A stretch of DNA of 64,000 nucleotides from Leadbetterella byssophila DSM 17132. Lineage in GTDB: Bacteria > Bacteroidota > Bacteroidia > Cytophagales > Spirosomataceae. Location of the stretch: positions 3,906,001-3,970,000 of the forward strand of contig NC_014655.1 in the NCBI RefSeq assembly GCF_000166395.1, given 5' to 3'. Under the pieces are notes generated by a model. The model saw only the letters and a list, made by a program, of their open reading frames with translations. It did no database searches and was not told the DNA's origin. The position numbers were made by a program, and so were the translations under genes. Shown in pieces: positions 34,637 through 43,101 of this stretch; positions within the stretch are counted from its first letter, which is position 1, and each line of letters starts with the position of its first letter.

Positions 34637-34666
34637 GAGTATATGTGAATATATTCAAATATACTC
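34637..34666. promoter_or_regulatory. 30-bp near-perfect palindrome over the DUF418 promoter (operator candidate)
   Basis: Two 15-base arms centred between 34651 and 34652 pair at 14 of 15 positions (only 34645/34658 mismatch), with the perfect core TGAATATATTCA at 34646-34657. It contains, on the minus strand, the -7 box TATATTTG (34656-34663) and ends 2 bases before the DUF418 ATG. A dimeric repressor bound here would block initiation. Confidence 0.55.
34656..34663 (-). promoter_or_regulatory. Candidate -7 box (TATATTTG) for DUF418
   Basis: Matches the Bacteroidota TAnnTTTG consensus on the minus strand, with a predicted start about 15 bases before the ATG at 34634. The -33 region has only a partial match (GTTT at 34681-34684). 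Confidence 0.4.
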
Positions 34667-34727
34667 TTGTATGAATTTATAAACTATTGATTATCTGAGT
34701 ATTTATTAAGTGGTAGCTGGCTTGATT

Positions 34728-35786
34728 CTAAGTAGGTAAGGCATTTTTTAAAAATCGCAACCAATTGTCATGGGCCATTCTATCGCAATCTTCAGCGGTA
34801 TATCCACGTTTTGATAATATTTCGAAGATCTTTTGGAGATCAGAGATATCTTCCAGATCAGATGGACATTGTTCTTTTCCAAAGCCTCCGTCCAAGTCTG
34901 TTCCCAAACCTACATGTAAAGTATTTCCGGCTATTTGGCAAATGTGATCCATTTGATCCACCACCTTTTCAAGGGTGCAACCTGTACTTTTGGGAGTAGA
35001 TTTCCCTCTTTCCCAGTTGGGTATCAACATCCAGGCATCCAAAGCGGCACCTATAACCGCCCCTCTTTGGATCAAGGCTTTGATCATTTCATCACTAAAT
35101 TGACGATTATGAGGGACTAATGCTCTGCAATTATTATGGCTGGCCCATATAGGACCATTATATCTGTCCAAAGCATCCCAGAAGGCGTCGTCATTCAGAT
35201 GGGTAGCATCCAAAATCAAGCCTTTCTTCTCCATAGCTTTTAAGAGCTGAATCCCAGCTTCGTTTAACTTCCCAGAGCCATCTGTTCCATTGGCATATCT
35301 TCCGGGTCCATAATGACCAGGCCCAATAGCTCTCAAACCATAGGAGTAAGCTTTTTCAAACTCCTCCAAACCTATTAAGGAGTCTGCACCTTCCAGGCTC
35401 AAGATCATGCCAATGGTATGACCATCCCATTTGGATAGATGAATGTCTAATTCCTTTTTATTCGTAATCAATCTTAGATGTCCCTGTTCCTGCATGAGCT
35501 TATACCATGCCCATTGGCTCTGAGTATGTGCCCAGGCCTGTTCAGGAGACGACCATCCGGGAAGCGCACTTCCTTTACCTACCACTCGGGCTATCTGCGT
35601 TGCCACCACTAAGCCTACATTTCCTTTTCGTAATGCTTCAAAAGAAACGGTAGCTTTCCCTCTATCAGGCTTGTCCTTCATTCGGTATTCACGTGCACGG
35701 ATCTCATCTATGGAGAGACGGAGATCCCGATTCCACTCCATGGCATTCATACTAAGGTCTAGATGGGCATCAACTATCAGTCTCAT
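34728..35786 (-). CDS. Membrane dipeptidase (peptidase family M19)
   Basis: A 352-residue zinc dipeptidase of the renal dipeptidase family, hydrolysing dipeptides, often with D-residues. Metal and active-site motifs are present: DAHLD at residues 6-10 (HxD), SLEGAD (bridging Glu), ATHLND and SHNNCR (His ligands) and GTDLDGGFG near the C-terminus. No signal peptide, so cytoplasmic here despite the family name. ATGA overlap with the RidA gene. It is the last gene of the DUF6702-amidohydrolase-RidA-dipeptidase run. Confidence 0.9.
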   Translation of the reverse strand: MRLIVDAHLDLSMNAMEWNRDLRLSIDEIRAREYRMKDKPDRGKATVSFEALRKGNVGLVVATQIARVVGKGSALPGWSSPEQAWAHTQSQWAWYKLMQEQGHLRLITNKKELDIHLSKWDGHTIGMILSLEGADSLIGLEEFEKAYSYGLRAIGPGHYGPGRYANGTDGSGKLNEAGIQLLKAMEKKGLILDATHLNDDAFWDALDRYNGPIWASHNNCRALVPHNRQFSDEMIKALIQRGAVIGAALDAWMLIPNWERGKSTPKSTGCTLEKVVDQMDHICQIAGNTLHVGLGTDLDGGFGKEQCPSDLEDISDLQKIFEILSKRGYTAEDCDRMAHDNWLRFLKNALPT

Positions 35787-36247
35787 GAGTGTAGCTCCAT
35801 TAGTACTTCAATTTCTACTGGTATATTATCAGGAAGTGAGCCGAAACCCACAGCACTTCGGACTCCAATCCCATTTTCATCTCCCCAAATTTTTGCAAAT
35901 AGTTCGCTACAGCCATTGATGATATAGGGATGTTTTTCAAATTCGGGGACACAGTTAACCATGCCCAGCACCTTGATAACTCTTTTTACGCGATTTAGGC
36001 TTCCTAATTGAGCTTTGATAGTGCTCAGAATGGTAAGTCCTACTTGCTGAGCGGCAAGCTTGCCCGCTTCGGCATCTATATCCCTTCCTATCCTACCTAT
36101 GATTAATTCTCCATTTTCCTGTACCGGGCCATGTCCGGAAATATAGAGGTAATGTCCGTCTATAAGACAGGGTTTATAAACTCCTTTAGGTTGAGGAGCA
36201 GGAGGGAGGCTTAGTCCCAGGTTTGAAAGATTTGCTTCTGGTGTCAT
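35783..36247 (-). CDS. RidA family protein
   Basis: A 154-residue Rid-family protein. RidA proper hydrolyses reactive enamine/imine intermediates such as 2-aminoacrylate. The trimer-site residues are visible in GIGVRSAVGFGSLPDNIPVEIEVL, with the Arg that binds the substrate carboxylate and the Glu of VEIE. It is longer than E. coli RidA (128) and belongs to the 150-residue subgroup, whose substrates are less clear. It sits between an amidohydrolase (5-base gap) and an M19 dipeptidase (4-base overlap), suggesting a role in peptide or amino acid breakdown. Confidence 0.88.
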   Translation of the reverse strand: MTPEANLSNLGLSLPPAPQPKGVYKPCLIDGHYLYISGHGPVQENGELIIGRIGRDIDAEAGKLAAQQVGLTILSTIKAQLGSLNRVKRVIKVLGMVNCVPEFEKHPYIINGCSELFAKIWGDENGIGVRSAVGFGSLPDNIPVEIEVLMELHS

Positions 36248-36252
36248 GAGAT

Positions 36253-37890
36253 TTAGATCTTTTGGTTACCCTTACGGTATACGGTCTCTCCAGCTACTAC
36301 AGTGCGTACGGGACGAATTCTTCTTAATTTTTCAAAAGGTGCCGTCATGATGTCTTCTTCCATGATAATGAAGTCGGCATCTTTTCCTTTTTCTATGCTT
36401 CCTCTTTTATACTCTTGGAAGCAGGAATACGCGGCCCAAATGGTCATCCCTTTTAAGGCTTCCTCTCTGCTAAGACTGTTTTCCATCTGGAACCCACCTT
36501 TAGGGAAACCCTTTGCATCTACCCGGGCAACTGCAGCATGGAATCCATACATGGGATTGTAGTGTTCCACCGGAAAGTCACTGCCAATGGCCACTTTACC
36601 GTAGGATTCCAACAGTTGTTTGTAGGCATATGCTCCTTTTAATCTCTTTTCCCCTAATCTATCCTTCGCCCAATACATATCTGAGGTAGCATGGGTAGGC
36701 TGGATAGAAGGAAGGATATGGTATTTTTCGAATTTATGAAAGTCTTCAGGAGCGACTATCTGGGCATGTTCAATTCTCCATCTTCTATTGGCATTGTTCG
36801 TTAAATGCTTTCCATAGATATCTAATAGGATTCTATTTGCGGAATCACCAATGGCATGGGCATTTGCCTGAAAAGGACTGTTTGCAATCTGCTCAATCAT
36901 ATGGTCTAATTGTTCAGGACTGGAAAGCAGAAATCCTTTTGTAGGGGCGTCATGGTAGTGAGCTAATAGACATGCACCTCTGGAACCTAGTGCTCCGTCA
37001 CCCATGATTTTGAAGGATTTAACTTCCAAACGATCCGATTCGTAAAACCCTCTTTCTATGAAGGTCTTGACGGAGCTGTCGTTTGCTGCCACCATGGCAT
37101 AATTCCTGATCTTTAGCTGGCCTTTTTCATAGATTTTTTGCAATTGATCTATGGAATAAATGGGTAGGCCGGCATCAACTATACTGGTTAAGCCAACTGC
37201 AAATAGGGAATCTTGTGCTGCTTGTAATTGCTTGACGTATTGCTCATCAGATAAGGGGGGTAATTGAATAAGATCTACAGCATTATCAATAAGTAAACCG
37301 TTAGGAACTTTTCCTTCTCCACCAATTATTCCCCCTAGCACAGGTTTTACTTCCAGGATATTATTGAGTGCCAAAGTTTTGCTGTTCACTACTGCCGCAT
37401 GATAATCCACTCTACTTAGAAATACAGCTTTGTCAGGGAATGCTTTATCTAATAGGTCTTTAGTTGGGAATTTTTTGTCAGGCCAAAGGTTTTGATCCCA
37501 TCCACCACCTATGATCCATGTCTTCTCCGGATATTTTTGTTCATATGCTTTAAGTCTTTCTATGACCTCTTCGAAGGATTTTGAGCCGTTCAGGTCAGCT
37601 TGTCCTAAGAATTCTGCAAGACTAGGGAAATGTGCGTGTGCATCATAAAAGCCGGGAAATACGGCATTGCCTTCCGCATCAATTATTTCTTTTGCCTCAA
37701 AAGCGGCCAGGATATCTTTAGTAGTGCCCACTTTAATGAACTTCCCATCTTTGATGGCAAAGGCTTCCGCCATTTGGAAATCATGGTCTACTGTATAAAC
37801 CTTGGCATTGATGACCAAAAGGTCTGCCTGGTTCTTAGAAGAACAGCTCCATAGAAAAAGTAAGATTAAGGCGAGTAGTTTAAGTTTCAT
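36253..37890 (-). CDS. YtcJ-like amidohydrolase, lipoprotein
   Basis: A 545-residue metal-dependent amidohydrolase of the YtcJ/amidohydrolase_3 type. A lipoprotein signal ends LWSC (lipid-modified Cys16), so it is anchored in the envelope. The metal motif HAHFP is near residue 85; family motifs GGGWDQNLWPDKKFPTKDLLD, AHAIGDSANR and WRIEHAQIV follow, and a C-terminal GSDFPVEHYNPMYGFHAAV provides the catalytic Asp. Substrates of such enzymes are N-acyl or cyclic amides; not identifiable here. It is 14 bases after the DUF6702 gene and 5 before ridA. Confidence 0.9.
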   Translation of the reverse strand: MKLKLLALILLFLWSCSSKNQADLLVINAKVYTVDHDFQMAEAFAIKDGKFIKVGTTKDILAAFEAKEIIDAEGNAVFPGFYDAHAHFPSLAEFLGQADLNGSKSFEEVIERLKAYEQKYPEKTWIIGGGWDQNLWPDKKFPTKDLLDKAFPDKAVFLSRVDYHAAVVNSKTLALNNILEVKPVLGGIIGGEGKVPNGLLIDNAVDLIQLPPLSDEQYVKQLQAAQDSLFAVGLTSIVDAGLPIYSIDQLQKIYEKGQLKIRNYAMVAANDSSVKTFIERGFYESDRLEVKSFKIMGDGALGSRGACLLAHYHDAPTKGFLLSSPEQLDHMIEQIANSPFQANAHAIGDSANRILLDIYGKHLTNNANRRWRIEHAQIVAPEDFHKFEKYHILPSIQPTHATSDMYWAKDRLGEKRLKGAYAYKQLLESYGKVAIGSDFPVEHYNPMYGFHAAVARVDAKGFPKGGFQMENSLSREEALKGMTIWAAYSCFQEYKRGSIEKGKDADFIIMEEDIMTAPFEKLRRIRPVRTVVAGETVYRKGNQKI

Positions 37891-37904
37891 AGAATATAAA
37901 GTTA

Positions 37905-38375
37905 CTAAGGGAGTTCAAACCGTATCTGACTTTCAGGATTAGTAATTTTGCCACTTTTTTTACTCTTACCTGAATTTACATGAAAGATATGTATTTGTTC
38001 TTTAAAGTAAGAGTATAATAACTTGTTTTGGAATTCCAGAGTGGCTTTAGGTTTCGTTCCTTTCACTTCTAGGTAGCACCATGCAGCTTCTCCTTCCAGA
38101 TTGAAGCCTAGGAAATCATAAGAAATAGGGCTACCATCTTCTTTAATGGAAAAGTACTTTTGAAAGTATTTTTCAAGAAGTTGAGTGTTCTTAGCTTTTT
38201 GTTGGTTGTTATGTAAATCTACTTTACCTCCAAATTCCTCTTTTAAAGCCGTCTCAAGATCATCGTAAAAGATGCGAGAGGAAATTTCTAGTCGGTCCTC
38301 TTTCTTATCAACGGTAGTTACACTAACATAAAAAGGATGTAGGAAAAGCAGGAATTGAAAAACGATATTCAACAT
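37905..38375 (-). CDS. DUF6702 family protein
   Basis: A 156-residue protein with the HPFYVSVTTVDKKEDRLEISSRIFYDDLETAL start typical of DUF6702, a Bacteroidota family often beside HupE/UreJ and M1 peptidase genes. An N-terminal hydrophobic segment (about 1-14) may be a short signal peptide. The rest is predicted mostly beta, with the EGAAWCYLEV-like strand. Function unknown. It is divergent from hupE (67-base gap) and likely first in the leftward operon with the amidohydrolase. Confidence 0.75.
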   Translation of the reverse strand: MLNIVFQFLLFLHPFYVSVTTVDKKEDRLEISSRIFYDDLETALKEEFGGKVDLHNNQQKAKNTQLLEKYFQKYFSIKEDGSPISYDFLGFNLEGEAAWCYLEVKGTKPKATLEFQNKLLYSYFKEQIHIFHVNSGKSKKSGKITNPESQIRFELP

Positions 38376-38442
38376 TTTGTAAGCTCAACAAAGCAATTTT
38401 AAGCCAAAGAAATACCATATTTGCTAAAAATAACAGGTTCAT

Positions 38443-39012
38443 TTGGATATATTTTTACTTTACTTCGAATTAGGGTGGCAACACATCCTGGATTTAGGTG
38501 GTTATGACCACATCTTGTTTGTCTCTGTACTTTGTGGGATTTATCTTCTGGCCGACTGGCAGAAGGTGGTGATTCTGGTAACGGCTTTCACTTTAGGACA
38601 TTCCATAGCTTTGGCATTGAGTGTTTTGGATATCATCAGAGTGAATTCAGATTTAATAGAGTTTTTGATTCCACTTTCCATAGTCATTACGGCCTTAAGT
38701 AATTTAAAGAGCGAAAAGCGGAAGCTGAAGTATGGAATGGCGGCCTTTTTTGGTCTGATCCATGGCATGGGTTTTTCAAATTATTTAAGAAGCCTTCTGG
38801 GTGCTGAGTCAGATTTGGTAGTGCCATTGTTAGGTTTTAATGTAGGATTAGAATTTGGTCAACTCATTATCGTGCTTGTGGTACTGATTTTGGCCCAGGT
38901 ATCTATGAAATACTTTAAAGTTTCCAAAAGAGATTGGAATATGTTTTTGTCTTCTGCTATATTTGGGATAGCTTTTATTATGTGTTTGGAACGCATTGGT
39001 AATTTACTGTAA
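38443..39012 (+). CDS. HupE/UreJ family membrane protein
   Basis: A 189-residue polytopic membrane protein of the HupE/UreJ family, thought to import nickel or cobalt. The FELGWQHILDLGGYDHILFV start holds the family's conserved His/Asp residues, AFTLGHSIALAL the second metal motif, and GLIHGMGFSNYL the third. TTG at 38443 is the only possible start: an in-frame stop lies at 38431-38433 and the conserved region begins within 10 residues. The M1 peptidase ATG follows the stop immediately. Metal supply to the neighbouring zinc peptidase is a possible link but unproven. Confidence 0.88.
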   Translation: MDIFLLYFELGWQHILDLGGYDHILFVSVLCGIYLLADWQKVVILVTAFTLGHSIALALSVLDIIRVNSDLIEFLIPLSIVITALSNLKSEKRKLKYGMAAFFGLIHGMGFSNYLRSLLGAESDLVVPLLGFNVGLEFGQLIIVLVVLILAQVSMKYFKVSKRDWNMFLSSAIFGIAFIMCLERIGNLL

Positions 39013-41328
39013 ATGAAAAAAATTAGTTTGGTGATCGCTATGAGCTTGAGTGTTCTAGCAGCCACAGCACAAAACATTCGGAACAATCCGACCTCTAACC
39101 ATGGTAACAAATTCGAGCAATTAGGTATCATTTTGAATGATCCTAACATGTATCGTTCGGCTTCAGGAGCCCCTGGTCCTGCTTATTGGCAGCAAAAAGC
39201 AGACTACGTCATTAATGTAGAGCTAGATGATAAGAACCAAAAGATTATGGGTTCTGAAACCATCACTTATACCAATAATTCTCCTGATCCATTAAATTAT
39301 TTGTGGTTGCAGCTTGACGAAAATGAACATGCGTCAAATGCCGAAAACAAGTCGTTTGATGAATCTAGAATCAATCCTCGCATGCCGGAAGCTATGGTGA
39401 AAAGCATGACTGAAAAGTCTGCCAAAGAATATGGTGTGAATATCGAGAAGGTTACAGACGCTGCCGGAAAGGCACTTCCTTATACCATCAACTACACTAT
39501 GATGAGAGTAGATTTACCTACTCCATTAAAGCCGGGTGCAAAATTTGTATTCAAGGTAGATTGGAACTACAATATCTCTGATCGTATGAAAGAAGGCGGT
39601 AGAGGTGGATATGAGTACTTTGCTAAGGATGATAACTATCTATATACCATCACACAGTGGTTCCCAAGAATGGCAGTTTACTCTGATTTTCAGGGTTGGC
39701 AACATAAGCAGTTTACCGGTAGAGGTGAATTTGCTCTTGCATTTGGTGACTATAAAGTAAATATCACTGTGCCTTCTGATCACGTGGTGGGTGCTACGGG
39801 TACTTGTCTGAACTACGACAAAGTTTTAAGTGCAGATCAATTAAAAAGATGGAGAGCGGCTCAGAATGAAACTAAGGAGCCAATTGAGATCGTAACAAAA
39901 GAAGAGATGCAAGCGGCTTTGAAAACAAAGGCTACGACAAAGAAAACCTGGGTTTATGAAGCTAAAAATGTTAGAGACTTTGCATTTGTTTCTTCCAGAA
40001 GATTAGTGTGGGATGCCATGAAGACGGATGGCATAGAAGGAAATGCTCCAATGGCCATGTCATATTACGGGCCTGAAGCTTACGGATTGTACCGTAAATA
40101 TTCTACTAAGGTGGTAGCTCATACGCTGAGAACCTATTCTAAATACACTATTCCTTATCCATATCCTGTTGCTATTTCTGTAGAAGCAGCAAACGGTATG
40201 GAATATCCAATGATCTGTTTCAACTACGGTAGAACAGAGGAAGATGGTACATATTCTGAAGGTACGAAGTACGGTATGATAGGTGTGATCATCCATGAAG
40301 TAGGGCATAACTTCTTCCCTATGATAGTGAACTCTGATGAAAGACAGTGGACTTGGATGGACGAAGGTCTAAATACCTTTGTACAGTATCTAACGGAGCA
40401 AGAATGGGAGCCAAATTATCCTTCGAAACGTGGACCTGCTTATATGATCACAGATTATATGAAGCTTCCTAAGGAGCAGTTGGAACCCATTATGACAAAC
40501 TCCGAAAATATCATTGGATTCGGTCCAAATGCTTATGCTAAACCAGCAACAGGTTTGAATATCTTGAGAGAAACCATCATGGGTAGGGAGCTTTTTGATT
40601 TTGCTTTCAAAGAGTATTCTAAGCGTTGGGCATTCAAGCACCCTACGCCTGCAGATTTCTTCAGAACTATGGAAGATGCTTCTGCTGTAGATTTGGATTG
40701 GTTCTGGAGAGGATGGTTTTATGATATCGAGCCGGTGGATATTTCCATTGAGAATGTGAAGCATTTCATGGCTGAAGATAAAGATCCTGTACGTATAGCA
40801 AAAGAGAAAGAACAAGCGTACAAGAGAGAGTTGAACGATATTTCCCGCAGAAGAAATGCTGAAGCAGGTATGAAATATGCTGTTGATGCAGATACTTCTC
40901 TTCTGGATTTCTACAACAAATGGGATAGATTTGCTGTAAGTGAAAAAGCTAAAGCGGAATTCGAAGCTTCCAAATCCAAAGATGCTCCTTACCATTATTA
41001 TGAAATTACTTTCAAGAATGTGGGAGGTATGGTAATGCCATTGATCATTGAGTGGGAGTATACAGATGGAAGCAAAGAACTGGAAAAGATTTCCGCTTAT
41101 ATCTGGAGGAAGAACGAAAATCAGGTAACTAAGGCTTTTGCTAAGTCCAAAGAGGTGAAAGCCGTTCGTTTAGATCCTTACAGAGAAACGGCAGATATCG
41201 ACGAAGAAAACAATGTTTGGCCTAGAAATACCAATAAGACAAGTAGATTCGAAGCCTTCAAAACTTCAGGAGCCATAAGAGGAGCTTCTACCGGTGGAAA
41301 CCCGATGCAACAAGCACAAAAGAAATAA
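39013..41328 (+). CDS. M1 family aminopeptidase, secreted
   Basis: A 771-residue zinc metallopeptidase. Signal peptide ends AATAQ (residue 19). The M1 N-terminal beta domain precedes the catalytic site HEVGH (His428, Glu429, His432) with the third zinc ligand Glu451 in WMDEGLNTFVQY, 19 residues on, as in the family. The exopeptidase motif is diverged (NGMEYPMICFNYG instead of GAMEN), seen also in other Bacteroidota homologues. No type IX C-terminal domain is visible, so it is likely periplasmic. It follows hupE without a gap and ends at a strong terminator. Confidence 0.93.
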   Translation: MKKISLVIAMSLSVLAATAQNIRNNPTSNHGNKFEQLGIILNDPNMYRSASGAPGPAYWQQKADYVINVELDDKNQKIMGSETITYTNNSPDPLNYLWLQLDENEHASNAENKSFDESRINPRMPEAMVKSMTEKSAKEYGVNIEKVTDAAGKALPYTINYTMMRVDLPTPLKPGAKFVFKVDWNYNISDRMKEGGRGGYEYFAKDDNYLYTITQWFPRMAVYSDFQGWQHKQFTGRGEFALAFGDYKVNITVPSDHVVGATGTCLNYDKVLSADQLKRWRAAQNETKEPIEIVTKEEMQAALKTKATTKKTWVYEAKNVRDFAFVSSRRLVWDAMKTDGIEGNAPMAMSYYGPEAYGLYRKYSTKVVAHTLRTYSKYTIPYPYPVAISVEAANGMEYPMICFNYGRTEEDGTYSEGTKYGMIGVIIHEVGHNFFPMIVNSDERQWTWMDEGLNTFVQYLTEQEWEPNYPSKRGPAYMITDYMKLPKEQLEPIMTNSENIIGFGPNAYAKPATGLNILRETIMGRELFDFAFKEYSKRWAFKHPTPADFFRTMEDASAVDLDWFWRGWFYDIEPVDISIENVKHFMAEDKDPVRIAKEKEQAYKRELNDISRRRNAEAGMKYAVDADTSLLDFYNKWDRFAVSEKAKAEFEASKSKDAPYHYYEITFKNVGGMVMPLIIEWEYTDGSKELEKISAYIWRKNENQVTKAFAKSKEVKAVRLDPYRETADIDEENNVWPRNTNKTSRFEAFKTSGAIRGASTGGNPMQQAQKK

Positions 41329-41334
41329 AAAATG

Positions 41335-41364
41335 AAGGTCCTCGAAACGTCGAGGGCCTTTTTT
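41335..41364 (+). terminator. Intrinsic terminator after the M1 peptidase gene
   Basis: An 11-bp stem (41335-41345 with 41350-41360, one G-T pair), 4-base loop AACG and six T. It ends only 8 bases before the ATG of the next gene. Confidence 0.85.
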
Positions 41365-41372
41365 ATGAACCT

Positions 41373-42179
41373 ATGAAATTAATAAAGGATAACGGAGAAG
41401 AAACACAGTTCGATAAGGAACGTTTTCGTACATCTTTACTCAAATCAGGAGCATCTGTACTGCAAGTGGAGGAGGTTTTAGAGAATATTCTAGGCCGAAT
41501 CTATGAAGGTATGCGTACCCGAGAATTGTATCAGTGGGCGCATCAATTACTTCAGGAGAAGTCGCATGCATTGGCCGCTAGATACAGTCTTAAGAAGGCT
41601 TTGATGGAGTTAGGTCCGGCAGGTTATTATTTTGAGAAATGGATAGCTAAATTCCTAGAGCATTTAGGATTTAGGACCATGCATAGTCAGCATATCAAAG
41701 GGCATGCAGTAACACATGAAGCAGATGTCATTGCCGAGAAAGATGGGCAATTGGTTTGGATTGAATGTAAATTCAGAAATACCGGTGAAGCCAAGATTTC
41801 AGTGACTACGCCCATGTACGTTCTTTCCAGAGTTAAAGATATTTGCGATAAGAAATTCCACTTTTGGGGGGAAGAATTGGAGTTCACAAGGGGTATGTTA
41901 GTCACTAATTCCTACTTTACTCAAGATAGTATTGACTTTAGCAAGTACTATGGGTTAGAGCTGCTTTCATGGGATCACCCCGAAGGTAAGAGTATAAAGT
42001 CTCTTACTGATCAGAAGATGCTTTATCCAATCACTTGTCTTACTACTTTGTCTAAGGAGGAGAAGGAGAAATTATTGTCCAAAAATATCATTCTGGTCAA
42101 AGAACTGGAGCAACATGAGTTCGTAGCTAGTCGGCCGGAATTGCGAAAAGAAATCTGCGAGCTATTAGGAAAAGCTTAA
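41373..42179 (+). CDS. ATP-cone domain fused to a Mrr-like restriction endonuclease
   Basis: A 268-residue protein. Residues 1-90 form an ATP-cone (IKDNGEETQFDKERFRTSL), the nucleotide-binding regulatory module of ribonucleotide reductases and NrdR. Residues about 95-190 are a PD-(D/E)XK nuclease with Glu116, Asp118 and Glu131-Cys-Lys133 (HEADV...WIECKFR), all catalytic positions intact. No methyltransferase or DNA-recognition domain is nearby, so it is not a standard restriction system. Nucleotide-controlled DNA cleavage or repair is inference. It begins 8 bases after the upstream terminator and overlaps the convergent LysR gene by 4 bases. Confidence 0.85.
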   Translation: MKLIKDNGEETQFDKERFRTSLLKSGASVLQVEEVLENILGRIYEGMRTRELYQWAHQLLQEKSHALAARYSLKKALMELGPAGYYFEKWIAKFLEHLGFRTMHSQHIKGHAVTHEADVIAEKDGQLVWIECKFRNTGEAKISVTTPMYVLSRVKDICDKKFHFWGEELEFTRGMLVTNSYFTQDSIDFSKYYGLELLSWDHPEGKSIKSLTDQKMLYPITCLTTLSKEEKEKLLSKNIILVKELEQHEFVASRPELRKEICELLGKA

Positions 42180-43012
42180 TGTTTATGTACCAAAATATGA
42201 GTGATTTCCAGGTCCTCTAAAATGGTTTCTTCCAGACTTCTTACCAAGATATTCGGTTCTGAACTAAAATCATATAAGGATGGGGCAAAACCCACGCCCT
42301 GTCCTAATCCTACTAAGCTAATAAGTAGATTTAGAGAAGTGACTTCCTGAACAATATTCCTAACGTATCCTGCCTTTCTGCAAGTCTCTTCAATCTCGTG
42401 ATATATGGGGTGAAAACGGGCTTGGAGTTCTATCCATTCGCCCATTTGAAGAATATCTTCCAAATGGGCTTCCTTTAAGGGGTGATCCTTTGATAGGATG
42501 AGATTGAGTTTTCCTTTTTTTATGGTTTGGTATTTTAGGTGCTCAAAGTGCAGGGGAAGAACACTTAGGCCTAGATCAATTTCTCCCTCCAGAACGGCTT
42601 TCTGCACTTCTGAATAATGCTCAAATTCCTTTATATTAATAAGCGTTTTGGGATGCGCAGCAGAATATTCAGCCATGAATTCTACGATTCTTTCTTTCAA
42701 AAGCGCTTTATAAACCCCTAAGGTCACAAGTTCTTTACTTTGGGTTCTTCTTTTGGTTTCTCTCTTAATATTTTCTGCTAGTTTTATCAGATTTAGTGCT
42801 TGAGTATAAAAATATTCACCTGCTGCCGTCAGCTTTACTTTTCGGTATTTTATTCTTGAAATCCGGTCAAATAGTTCTACGCCGAGGTCTTCTTCTAATA
42901 GTTTTATTTGCTGACTCAGTGCAGGTTGAGTTATAAATAGTTCTTCTGCTGCTCTGCCGAAATGTTTCTTTTCTGCTACTTGAATAAAATATCGGATTTG
43001 TCGCAATTCCAT
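42176..43012 (-). CDS. LysR-family transcriptional regulator
   Basis: A 278-residue LysR regulator: winged helix-turn-helix at residues 1-60 (MELRQIRYFIQVAEKKHFGRAAEELFITQPALSQQIKLLE) [in pieces: start MELRQIRYF, helix QPALSQQI], then a periplasmic-binding-like effector domain. The ATG at 43012 is chosen because the HTH begins there and longer forms would run into the operator. It is divergent from hppD with 89 bases between, and a perfect T-N11-A dyad lies 7 bases before its start. It most likely controls itself and the tyrosine/homogentisate operon, with a pathway compound as inducer. Confidence 0.9.
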   Translation of the reverse strand: MELRQIRYFIQVAEKKHFGRAAEELFITQPALSQQIKLLEEDLGVELFDRISRIKYRKVKLTAAGEYFYTQALNLIKLAENIKRETKRRTQSKELVTLGVYKALLKERIVEFMAEYSAAHPKTLINIKEFEHYSEVQKAVLEGEIDLGLSVLPLHFEHLKYQTIKKGKLNLILSKDHPLKEAHLEDILQMGEWIELQARFHPIYHEIEETCRKAGYVRNIVQEVTSLNLLISLVGLGQGVGFAPSLYDFSSEPNILVRSLEETILEDLEITHILVHKH

Positions 43013-43018
43013 TTTCTG

Positions 43019-43033
43019 ATAAGTAAAACTTAT
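43019..43033. promoter_or_regulatory. LysR-type operator (perfect dyad ATAAGT-AAA-ACTTAT)
   Basis: The 15-bp perfect dyad ATAAGTAAAACTTAT contains TAAGTAAAACTTA, an exact T-N11-A LysR box. It lies in the lysR-hppD gap, 7 bases from the lysR ATG and 69 bases upstream of the hppD ATG, the right place for autoregulation plus activation. Confidence 0.7.
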
Positions 43034-43101
43034 TACAAAGAAAGTAAATCGTATTGGACAAGTGCAACTTTTGGTTGGAAATTTACAATAAAAAAAATGC
43101 A

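Noticed and set aside
40390-40995. 201-codon open frame antisense to the M1 peptidase
   Set aside because: Cys/Phe/Ser-rich composition typical of reverse-strand reading of AT-rich genes; no motif.
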